NCBI GenBank assembly: GCA_030015575.1
Contig: JASDDO010000026.1
Coordinates: 450,965,096 to 451,029,095 of the forward strand
DNA: 64,000 nt
Direction: 5' to 3'
From: Agapanthus africanus
Lineage: Eukaryota > Streptophyta > Magnoliopsida > Asparagales > Amaryllidaceae
Part shown: in pieces, positions 11,586 through 20,895 of the stretch
Layout: the number at the start of each line of letters is the position of its first letter
Numbering within the stretch: the first letter of the stretch is position 1
Program-made: the position numbers and the translations under genes
The notes under the pieces: model-generated
The model's input: only the letters and a program-made list of their open reading frames with translations
What the model was told of the DNA's origin: nothing
The model's database searches: none

Positions 11586-11617
11586 ACTGCCCTTTGAACC
11601 TTAGGGTTTGGGGCAGT
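11586..11617 (+). other. Second leader stem-loop, element A
   Basis: ACTGCCC...GGGCAGT encloses AACC...GGGTT. E has a stem with different bases at the same place (57050-57084), just after the MDPLEE frame. Confidence 0.65.
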
Positions 11618-12929
11618 ACGGCGTGCCACATGTGAGGCGTTGGCTTGACCCTTCTACGGCTGGACCGTTGGTACTGAGGCACGAACTGAATGTTGTTAGA
11701 CTTATTTCATGTGTTGATCTGTATTGGGAAAACTTGGGTGTTCGATTGTTTGATCGGAAAGTTTAACATTTTCTATTTATCCGGAATGTGATACAATAAT
11801 TGGAATTCACAAGTAGTTATGAGATAACTAAATGAATGTTATAAACATAGCAGTTTAGTCTCACTTGATCGGTTGCCACGGAATTTTGATGTGATCAAAA
11901 GTCCGTCGCAATCACGTAGCGTACGCGGATACTCGCCGGGTAAACTTAATAGACAGCCTCACTCCATAGCCCCGACCAAGTGACTGTAGGAGAACCCCGT
12001 CGCCGAAAGCATCCGTTCGGGTGCTCGCGGTTGCGGTGTTCCGCCTTGGTGCACTTCGTCGACGGTATCGGGGGTGCGGCCGTCTACTGAAGTTTGCGAC
12101 GAGCATTCGATCAGGATGTCGGGAATCTTGTTGAATTGCCCGACTTGATATTGAAAAGAGTTTTCGATAATGAGACTAAAATGCGGGGTTTATAATTGTT
12201 AGGCATGCGATGTCTAAAGAATTCATTTGGTCAGGCATGCGATGTCTGAGGTGGTTGCGGATTCCAACTGTTGTAGTTTTACACTTTCTTTTCTGTGACC
12301 GTAAGTGTAATATGTGATATCGCCGGTTTCGTTGCTATATGTCAACGACAATTGGGATGCGCATATTTACTTACGTTGATGACATGTGATGTTATGTGTT
12401 GCTGGATATGTTATATTGGATCGTCGTGTTCGAATAGCCGAGGTTTTTTATGTGAGATGAGTGTTTTTCATTTTCATTCATGTAAAAACTTGTATGTAAT
12501 ATTCTTTTATTGGGGCACTTCCAGGTTGCGGAAGATGTCACCGTTTGTATATTATTTACTTTTCCGCACTAGGATAGACCCAAGGAGGAGAGCATAAGTA
12601 ACCGGGTTCTGGAGTCCAGTGGGAGACCAACTCGAGGAGTCGAGTCCGGGTCTCCTAACTCTAGAATTGGTAGGGTTGCTTGCCGCTCTCGTAGGGGTCT
12701 AGGGGTGTGGGTTTGGCTATTCATCACGACCGTGGAATCCGTGTTTTATACTGGCTCGTATTGAAAACACGGACGTCCTAGTATATCCAATATTTCATAT
12801 GTTTCTTCTGCTGCGATATCTGTGATGTGATCATGTGATGTTCTGTGATAGATACTATATATAGTACATATGATATATTATATAGACGTTACTTATGTTT
12901 TATACCCGCGCTAGCCCTGCCCCGCTCTG

Positions 12930-12952
12930 CCGTTAGTTACCTAACCTAACGG
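12930..12952 (+). other. Hairpin in the invariant leader block, element A
   Basis: CCGTTAG...CTAACGG, preceded by CCCGCGCTAGCCC. Nearly identical blocks are at 20119-20166 (F), 35240-35287 (B) and 43356-43404 (C). This is among the most conserved stretches shared by the subfamilies. Confidence 0.75.
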
Positions 12953-13126
12953 TGCATGAGGGGACATCGAGGCGAATGCGGATGGCATAAGTGTACGTCG
13001 TATTTATCTGTGATGTTTAGGTATTTTAAATGATGGGACTTCATTAATGTGATTAATGAAATAAAAGAAACCTAAGATGTTGTAGAATCGAATTTCAAAA
13101 TAAAACAGGTAGCTACAGTTCTTGCT

Positions 13127-13211
13127 TTGCACAGCGGTATATGTGATATATCCTGCACCTTATTCGATAAGGAAAGGACCGAGATTCCTTCACCGGGAGT
13201 GACTCCTTTAG
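13127..13211 (+). other. Covarying leader RNA module, copy A1
   Basis: Three helices can be drawn: P1 GTATAT/ATATATC, P2 CCTTATTCGATAAGG, and P3 AAAGGA/TCCTTT enclosing TTCC...GGGA with loop TTCACC. Other copies have different bases that still pair. Confidence 0.75.
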
Positions 13212-13270
13212 CAATAACTGGCAGTTGCTACACACTCGGTTTGTCTTTTGATTGCTTTTAAGAGTTCTGC

Positions 13271-13357
13271 TTTGCACGGTGATATATATGATATATCCCG
13301 CACCTCATTCGACGAGGAAAGGACCGACGATCCCTTCACCGGGAATGACTCCTTTAG
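13271..13357 (+). other. Covarying leader RNA module, copy A2
   Basis: P1 GATATAT/ATATATC, P2 CCTCATTCGACGAGG, P3 AAAGGA/TCCTTT around TCCC...GGGA. It lies 144 nt downstream of copy A1, with unrelated sequence between. Confidence 0.75.
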
Positions 13358-13473
13358 CAAAACTAGAAAAGCCTCAAAAACACTCCATTTTAAAATCATT
13401 TGATTCTACAACGATATCAAGTTCATTACGCAATAGGTTTTCAGAAAAACCTGTCGTAGCCCTCCGTCATTTC

Positions 13474-13707
13474 AGATAAGTACTAGTTAGTATTCGTGCT
13501 GCGGTTGTTTGGCCTCCGTCAAGGCGTAGTGTACGGTAGCTAACTAGTGCTTATCTGCTAGCATATGATGCGATTGGATTAGGGTATTCGTACGGCGTTG
13601 TTTGGCCTCCGTCAAGGGTCGTGCGGGTGGGTTTAATTCAATCAGGAAATGACGGGTTGAACTTGACTAGCGGACTATGGGTTGTTTGGCCTCCGTCAAG
13701 GTCATAG
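13474..13707 (+). other. Three-hairpin array, element A leader
   Basis: Hairpin 1 (13474-13556) has a long outer stem, AGATAAGTACTAGTTAG with CTAACTAGTGCTTATCT, and an inner stem around the loop GTTGTTTGGCCTCCGTCAAG. Hairpin 2 (13589-13625) has CGTACGGC/GTCGTGCG and hairpin 3 (13675-13707) CTATG/CATAG. Both have the same loop. The array recurs in B, C, E and F with other stem bases. Confidence 0.75.
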
Positions 13708-14122
13708 GACGCTAGGGGCAAAATATTATCGGGAATTTCAAGTGTTGAAATTTGCAATGAGATTGCATACCTTCTATGAGATAGTTGGATCCCGATACCC
13801 GTTGCGAGTAAGAGTTACTCCTGGGAGAGTTTTATACATTATAATTAACCGATCAAGTAGGTGTCTAGAAAGGTGTTAACGAGGTTACGCCTCTGGGAAA
13901 ACGAGGTTTACATTAATTAGGTTCGTGCGAAAGCACGGGGGACCTCCCTCAAAGTACCGACACTGGCCTGGCTGAAAGATTGGCGAACTTGTAGTGTGTA
14001 ATTAATCCCGGCTAGTCTTTCCTTTTAGGGTTTGAAGGAAGATTTGATAAAAAGCAGTGGGAGCCATCCTGATTAGATAAAATAATAACCAATCTATTCT
14101 TGCAAGAGCGCACGCTGAGTGT

Positions 14123-14146
14123 TTTCTTCTCTCTCTCTCCTGGTAG
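14123..14146 (+). promoter_or_regulatory. Putative 3' splice acceptor before gag, element A
   Basis: TTTTCTTCTCTCTCTCTCC then TGGTAG|CGACC. The same layout, with TAG or CAG before CGA, precedes gag in B, C, E and F. Confidence 0.5.
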
Positions 14147-14185
14147 CGACCATATCACGCCTTAATCAAGATAATAATACGAATA

Positions 14186-16920
14186 TTGACCGAACCCGCT
14201 TGTTATACTGAGCTGGGGAACGTTGGTCCCGCACCAACTTATAATTGTTATAAGACAGAGCAGGAAATTGGGGAATACCAGAATTCCCGTGCCACCCAAA
14301 CGAAGAGAGTGCATGCTGATGCATCATCTTCGTGTGTGTTCGTTACAAAGAACTGTTTCTCTGTATCCTCTACGTCCTGGGTATGTGATACCAGATCAGG
14401 ATCCCAGATATGTAATCTGTTACATAAGGCTACAGAAAGGTAGAGAACTGAGAACGGGTGATAAGTTTCATGAGACAGAAAATGGGGCAAGTGTTGCAGC
14501 CAAGTCTGTTGGTCACTGTCACCCTGTATTAACAATACATTGATTCTGAACAAATACTATTAGATACCGAACCTGATATACAAAATCATATCAGTCTCTT
14601 TATTAGTAAAGAAAGGATATAATTTTGTATTGTTGGATAATGTTTTGAACATTTCCTATATCAAAAGTTGATCGGATCAGGCACGTTATCTAAAAGCATT
14701 GATGTTCTAAATCAAACTACAGTTCTTAGTATACGAAACACACACAAGAGGAAGAGTTCAGAAATGAACGAATCCTACTTGAGGCATTGTAGACTAGGTC
14801 ATATCAATGCGACCCGACTAGTTGATGTTACATGAAGATGCATATTTAAATCAGTTTGAATTTACATCTTGTGAAACTTGCCAGTCATGTCACAGAGATA
14901 AGATGACCATAGCTCCGTTTACTGGAAACAGAGAAAGAGTTAGTGAACTCTTGGGATGATACATGTTGATGTATGTAGGTCCCCTGTCTACATTTGCCAA
15001 GACCGGTTCTTTATACTTCATTAAATTCTCTGATGATCTCTTTTGATTCAGACATGTGTTCCTGTTGAAACACAAGTCAGAACCTTTTGAGATATTCACA
15101 GAATATAAGTTAGAAGTAGAGAACCAATACGGGTATAAGTATTATGTCCTTTGATGAGATCAAGGAGGAGAATACTTGAGCACGAAAATCCTGGATTATT
15201 GTAAAGGAGAATGAGATTCTTTCTCAGCATTACTCCTCCGTATACACCATAGCACGATGGTATATCGGGGCGGAGCAATCACACCCTATATGATAAGGTG
15301 TGCTCTATGATAAGTACTACTGAGTTACCTATTTCCTTTTTGGGAGTTATGCACTTGAGAAGCTGCATACCTATTGAATAGGGTTCGAATCAAATCAGTT
15401 GCCTACCACTTCATATGTGATATGGAAAGGGTAGAGCCCATGTCTTAAGCTAGTTAAGATTTGGGGTGTCCGGCCTATGTCTAAAAGCAAAATCCGGACA
15501 AGCTCTAAGCAAGGTCAGTTATGTAGAACTGGAAATGTTCCAGCTATACAAACTACGGCTGATGATTTGAAAGAACCAAAGGATTCAATAGTTACCAACG
15601 AACCTCAGCCTCTCCGCTGATCTAGTAGGGTTCCTCACCCACCTGAGAGATACTTCGGTCTCTCTATGACAGTGGGAGCGAGGATTGCATCATGAGATGA
15701 TGACCCAACTAGTTTCGAGCTGGCCATCAGGAGTGGGACTCTGTAAGAACGGCTGGATGCTTAGCGATCTGAGATGGAATCCTTATACACCAACAAAGTA
15801 TGGACTTTGGTTGCAATATCTGAAGGGTTAAATCCCCATCAAGAGCAAGTATATCTTGAGAAGATTACTAGGTGTACGTAGAAAAGTTAAGACTTTCAAA
15901 GCTAGACTTGTTAAAGGTTTGCATCATTGACCAGGTGTGGATCATGATAAAACTTTTTCTAAGGATCTATGCTTAAGTCCATCCAGATCCTACTTACCAC
16001 GGCTACATACCATGACTACGATATCTGGTGGCTGGGTGTCATGACTGCTTTTCTAAATGATATTTTGGAAGAGAGCGTCTATAAGTACACAGCCAGAGGG
16101 CTTCGTAGACAGTGGGAGCAGCGGAAACGTGTGCAAGATGCTTTATAGGATAAAGCAGGCATCGCGGGGTATGAACATCTGTTTTGATGTGGTAGTCAAA
16201 GAGTTTGACTTCATCAAAATGGTAGATGAACCTTGTATATACAAAAAGGTAGTAGGGAGTATGGTGATGATCCTCGTAGAGTACGTGGATGACATACTCT
16301 TGATAGGGAAGGAGTTTCCTATGCTACGCTCGGTCAATCTCCGTTTATCACAAGGATTCTCCATATAGGATCAAAGTGATACCTCCTAAATCCTGGTATT
16401 TGGATCTATGAGATAGATCTAATTGGATATTAGCATACTCACTAATTGTAGTGAGATGGTATCAGTTGATCCTGGGGAGAATCACTGGAAGGGTTCCAGG
16501 GTGATAAAGACGACTGAGTGTCAGTCACAGGCATTGTCATAATCCTCAGTAGAGGGACGGTATGTTGGAAGAGTTCCAAGCTAGATACCGTGACATAATA
16601 GACGATATAGGCAGGATACATCGCTACTTAAGATGCTACCAAAGAGGCTGTTTGGGTCTATATTGGTTCATGAGATGAACTACGCTCCTACCATTGTGAG
16701 ACAATGGAGTTGTGGCTTATGCCAAGGAACGCAGGTCCCATCAGTGATCCAGATATATTCTAAGGCAGTATCACCAGATCGTGGAGATGGTTGATCTCTA
16801 AGGGATCGAGGTTAGGAGAGTAGACTCAGAGGACGACACGGCGGATCCACTCACGAAGGCATATTCCCAGAGAGAGACTTTTATGGGATGGTTGAGTATG
16901 AGATACTACAACCACTGCTA
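14186..16920 (+). pseudogene. Element A: gag remnant plus decayed copia pol
   Basis: The order is that of Ty1/copia. A gag scrap (14186-14290, TEPACYTELGNVG...) lacks about 430 nt present in B's gag. Protease (about 14330-14540) reads WVCDTRSGS where B has WVLDTGSGS, so the catalytic Gly is lost. The GAG-pre-integrase finger (14764-14900) keeps RHCRLGHINATRL and CxxC. The integrase core (about 14940-15330) keeps DQGGEYLS. A PHPPERYFGL block lies near 15640. RT (about 15770-16420) keeps YVDDILLIG at 16280-16306. RNase H (about 16560-16900) is barely recognisable. Stops and frameshifts occur in every domain. The longest open piece (16057-16368) covers only the RT active-site region. Confidence 0.88.
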
Positions 16921-16931
16921 CAGATGGCCCT

Positions 16932-16947
16932 AGTGCAAGTGGGAGAT
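16932..16947 (+). other. Element A polypurine tract
   Basis: AGTGCAAGTGGGAGAT ends directly at the 3' LTR (16948). The identical string is at 40055-40070 (B) and 47559-47574 (C), and its complement begins at 23043 in E. It primes plus-strand DNA synthesis. Confidence 0.88.
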
Positions 16948-19169
16948 TGTTAGTTATATGTATGCCCTAGAGGCCATTACTGTACATTGGATGTATATTG
17001 TAGTGGATGCTGGGACATATATAGGGAGGACTTTCTTGCTCGACATGATAGTATGCTATCTGGTTACTCTTTACCTTAACGTGTACACTGATTGTCTCTC
17101 TGTTACATGTTGGTAAAGCCCTTAGGATGTGTACTTGACTACCTGGACTATGATGCGGATCATACTAGTGGGGACATGGTAGTCCATAAGTACATCCTTC
17201 ACAGTCCCTAGTCGTGGGTATATCGAGGCGGGGCATCGATATACCAGAGTAGACTAGCGTATACCTTCTCGACCCATACAGATGGGCGATGGATGATCCC
17301 ATATCCATTGGTGTTTGACATCGGAGATGATATACGGGTGCTCAGTGGAGACTGGGTACACTGGACGGACTCGCCGAGAACTCCCAGATGGTATTATACC
17401 GTACATCAGATGGCAGTTCTCTGGTGACACTGGTACAGAGTAGTCTGTTGACTCGAGATCGTCATAGAGTCTTGTGTGGTTCCCACTGTGCTTTGATTTC
17501 CATCTTACCACGTCCAAGAGGGCGTGCAAAACGGTGGTTTTTGGGTACAGTCCCGAGTAACATGGAGGCAATGAGCGATAGGAGGGGATTCGTCTCTCCC
17601 GGTATAGGGAGTTGATGTTGCGCTGTGTTCGATTGGCTATAACCGGAAATCCCTGGCCAGGGTTGCTGAGATTTACTGGTAAGTGTTACCAGTAGTTTCT
17701 CGAATTGTTATAGACCTCATATCGACACGACTTATCAAGCTATTGGGGTCTGACGTTTACCACCCCTGGGCGAGATATGCGACATATCAGACGATCAGAC
17801 CGGACTGTACGGTAGTGTTACTGGTTGGATTCACTGGAGTGTGAGCAGGCTTGCTCGTCGATCTTCTGATCTCTCAATACCCGGGTGGCCGTTACGTTTA
17901 GCAGACCGCTTGCGGCTTGTGGGTGCTTGATATGATCATCACCTGCTGCCGGCGTATTAACGAGTCTTTAGAGTCCTACACAGAGGTTTCCTGGCTTAAG
18001 CGAAACGAAATAGGAGCGCATATGAGATATGTGCGGGACCGAGAATAATGCGTGTATGTGATACCGTATTTCATTCTCGCGATGAATGTGTCGAATGGTT
18101 ATATCCGATATAACCTAGTTATCGAATCAAGGATTGATTCGATAAACCGATACATTGGATATTAGTCGGTTGTATGCGATATGACCGGATCGTTAAATCA
18201 AGTGTTGATTTAATGATTTAATGCATAATTATATATTTGATATATTACTTTGCATTAACTAGTATTGGTTCACTTTAAGATGGATTTTCTCACTCGGATG
18301 TGCGCATTGCATATGCGATATGATTTTGTGCAATTGCTTGTATCATGTTTGATGATACATGCCTTTTGGTTAAGTGTAAAGAATTAAACCTTGGTTAATG
18401 AAATGGTTAGGGTTTACTTTTTTCTTATTCATTTTATTCATTTATTTATTCTTTTGGAAAAATAAAAGCAAATGAGAAAATGGTGGCATGTTTTGTCTTG
18501 TTCATGAAGTTTCATGAACACTTTGACTTTGTAACCATTTTGTCTCATGCTTAACCCTAACCATTCCACTTAACCCTAATCAATTCTCTACACTAAACCA
18601 TGGTTCAATTATGATAAGTATTCTTTTTACTTTTCATTTTTAATATTCTTATGATAACATTATTCTTCTTCTTCTTCATTTCTTCAAGTGAAGAAAGCTT
18701 GCCTCCATCAATGGCAAGTGATGAAAAAGAGTGAGAAATCCAATTCTAAAGTCTACCCACTTCCTATTTCTTCATCCTCTACCTCTTGCCAAGTAGTAGA
18801 GTGTGTTTCCTTCACAAGTTTTCTTGACTTGGTGAAGTTGGAGCTTGATCTAGCGATGCCTCGACGTAGATCATCTTCGGCATGGACATCGACGACCTAG
18901 CTCGCCATTTCTCCGACGAAGCCGACGCTAGAGCCCGGGAATTCATTTGGACAGCGAGGGGACTTCGTTGCGGAGCTATGGAGGTGGAGCACCGGATCTA
19001 CAAAGGTTGTATTTCTGTTTAAACTTTAGTTAAGTTGTTAACTAGTTTTCTTTTTCGCCTAGAATTCAAGCCAACGATCCGTACACTAGGGTTTCTCGGC
19101 ACCGTAATTTTTGAAATTGGCATGGTTGATGCCTTGTGAGACCTCATTAGAGTGCCTAGGAACCCTACA
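16948..19169 (+). repeat. Element A 3' LTR (2222 bp)
   Basis: Same length as the 5' LTR, with about 1% substitutions and no indels that change the total length. It starts TGTTAGTTATATGTATGCC, ends GAACCCTACA and is followed by the TSD AACCT (19170-19174). Confidence 0.95.
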
Positions 19170-20340
19170 AACCTTACTAGATAGCCACACCCCATAGCCC
19201 CGACCAAGTGACTGTAGGAGAACTCCGTTGCCAAAAGCATCCGTCAGGGTGCTCGCGGCCGCGGTGTTCCGCCTAAGTGCACTTCATCGACGGCATCGGG
19301 GGGTGTGGCTGTCTACTAAAGTTTCCGACGAGCATTCGATAATATTGTCGGTAATCTTGTTGAATTGCCCAACTTGTAATTTAAATGTGTTTTCAACATC
19401 GAGACTAAAATGCGGGGTTTATAATTGTTAGGCATGCGATGTCTAAGGAATTCAAATGGTTGGACATGAAATCCAAAGTATATGATACATTGGGTTTATG
19501 ATGTCTAAGGAGATTGCAGATTCCAATTGTTGTAGTTTTCACTTTCTATCCAGCGACCGTAAGTGTAATATGTGGAGTATCGCCGGTTTTGTTGCTATAC
19601 GTCAACGACAATTGGAATACGCATATTTACTTACGTTGATGACATGTGATGTTATGTTTTTATGTGAGATGAGATTTTTTCATTTTCATTCATGTAAAAA
19701 CTAGTATGTAATATTCTTTTATTGTGGCACTTCCGGGTTGAGGAAGATGTCACCGCTGATGTATATTATTTACTTTTCCGCATTAGGATAGACCCAAGGA
19801 GGAGAGCACAAGTAACCGGGTTCTAGAGTCCAGTGGGAGACCATCTCAAGGAGTCGAGTTTGGGTCTCCTAACTCTAGAATTGGTAGAGTTGCTTGCCGC
19901 TCTCGTAGGGGTCTAGGGATGTGGGTTTGTCTATTCATCACGACCGTGGAATCCGTGTTTTATACAGGCTTAAATTAAAACCCGGAAATCCTAGTATATC
20001 CAACATTTCATAAGTTGTTTTCTGCTGCGATATCTGTGATGTGATCATTTGATATGATGAGATAGATACTGTATATAGTATATGTGATATATTATATAGA
20101 CGTTGCTTATGTTTTACACCCGCGCTAGCCCTGCCCCGCTCTGCCGTTAGTTACCTAACCTAACGGTGCAGGACGGGACCAGTGGCGAATGCGGATAGCA
20201 TAAGCGTACGTTGTATTTATCTGTGATGTTTAGGTAACTTAAATGATGGGACATTCATTAATGTGATTAATGAAAGAAAATAAACCTAAAGATGTTGTGG
20301 AATCGAATTTTCAAAAAAAAAAGGTAGCTCTAGTTGTTAC

Positions 20341-20429
20341 TTTGCATAGCTGTATTCCTTGTAGAATATCCTACACCTTATTCGATGAGGAAAGAGCCGA
20401 AATCCCTTCACCGGGAGTGACCTCTTTAG
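20341..20429 (+). other. Covarying leader RNA module, copy F1
   Basis: P1 uses ATTC/GAAT, P2 is CCTTATTCGATGAGG (G-U allowed), and P3 AAAGAG/CTCTTT encloses TCCC...GGGA. Confidence 0.75.
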
Positions 20430-20490
20430 CAATAACTAGCAGATGCAACAACCCTCGATTTTGTCTTTTGATTGCTTTTCTATTTCTTGC

Positions 20491-20574
20491 TTTGCATAGT
20501 GATATTGTGAATATCCTGCACCTCACTCGACAAGGAAAGAGCTGAGATCCCTTCACCGGGAGTGATCTCCTTAG
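20491..20574 (+). other. Covarying leader RNA module, copy F2
   Basis: P1 GATATT/AATATC around GTG. P2 (CCTCACTCGACAAGG) has one mismatch. P3 is partly disrupted (AAAGAG with CTCCTT). This is the most worn of the eight copies. Confidence 0.68.
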
Positions 20575-20695
20575 CGAAACTAGCAAAAGCCTCAAAAACA
20601 CTCCATTTAAAATCATTTGATTCTACAACGATATCAAGTTCAAAGCGTTAAAGGTTTTCTTAAAAACCATTTGCAACCCTCCGTCGTTTTAGGAA

Positions 20696-20841
20696 GTAGA
20701 GTACTTAGTATTCATGCTGCGTATGTTGATTATAGTCAATACGTAGTGTACGGTAGCTAAGTGATGTCTTTCTACAAAACATATGATGTGATTAATTAGG
20801 ACAGTCATGTGATTATATTGATTATAGTCAAGGGTCATATG
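20696..20841 (+). other. Hairpins 1 and 2 of the array, element F leader
   Basis: Hairpin 1 (20696-20775): outer pairs GTAGA/TCTAC and ACTTAG/CTAAGT, inner CTGCGTAT/ATACGTAG, loop GTTGATTATAGTCA. Hairpin 2 (20806-20841): CATGTGAT with GTCATATG. Hairpin 3 (CTTATGA/TCATAAG) is split by element E between 20895 and 59805. Confidence 0.7.
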
Positions 20842-20895
20842 GGTGTATCTAATTAATCAAGAAATGACGGGTAGAATTTGACTAGTGCTTATGAT

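Larger units (their letters stand above)
11021..14146 (+). other. Element A leader, 3.1 kb, non-coding and structured
   Basis: There is no long open frame in about 3.1 kb between the PBS and the gag remnant, which is unusual for copia elements. In order it holds a GC-rich stem-loop (11196-11242), a 9-codon MDPLED frame (11534-11563), a second stem-loop (11586-11617), a conserved block with ATAGACCCAAGG and TAGGGGTCTAGG (about 12570-12705), an invariant hairpin block (12905-12955), two copies of an 85-nt covarying module (13127-13211, 13271-13357), three hairpins (13474-13707), a purine tract like the PPT (14055-14065) and a pyrimidine-AG site (14123-14146). All of these except the second stem-loop and the MDPLED frame recur in at least two other copia elements here. 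Confidence 0.8.
8786..19169 (+). mobile_element. Element A: complete young Ty1/copia element with decayed pol
   Basis: Two LTRs of 2222 bp each (8786-11007, 16948-19169) flank a PBS, a leader of about 3.1 kb, a decayed pol and a PPT. The TSD is AACCT at 8781-8785 and 19170-19174. By eye I count about 23 substitutions between the LTRs (roughly 1%), so it inserted recently. Yet pol is riddled with stops and gag is nearly absent, so A cannot have supplied its own proteins. It must have been copied by proteins from another element. It inserted in element F's leader. Confidence 0.95.
19175..20895 (+). other. Element F leader, second segment
   Basis: Resumes element F after A's duplicated target. 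It aligns with A's leader from about 11940 onward: the GACCAAGTGACTGTAGGAGAA stretch, the ATAGACCCAAGG block (19785-19930), the invariant hairpin block (20119-20166), two 85-nt modules, and hairpins 1 and 2 of the array. It ends inside hairpin 3 at ATGAT, where E inserted. Small frames in it have no recognisable product. Confidence 0.78.

Noticed and set aside
13127-13357. Repeats in the leaders considered as a CRISPR-like array
   Set aside because: Only two copies per element with unrelated flanks and internal pairing, in eukaryotic retrotransposons. There are no spacers of fixed length and no cas genes.
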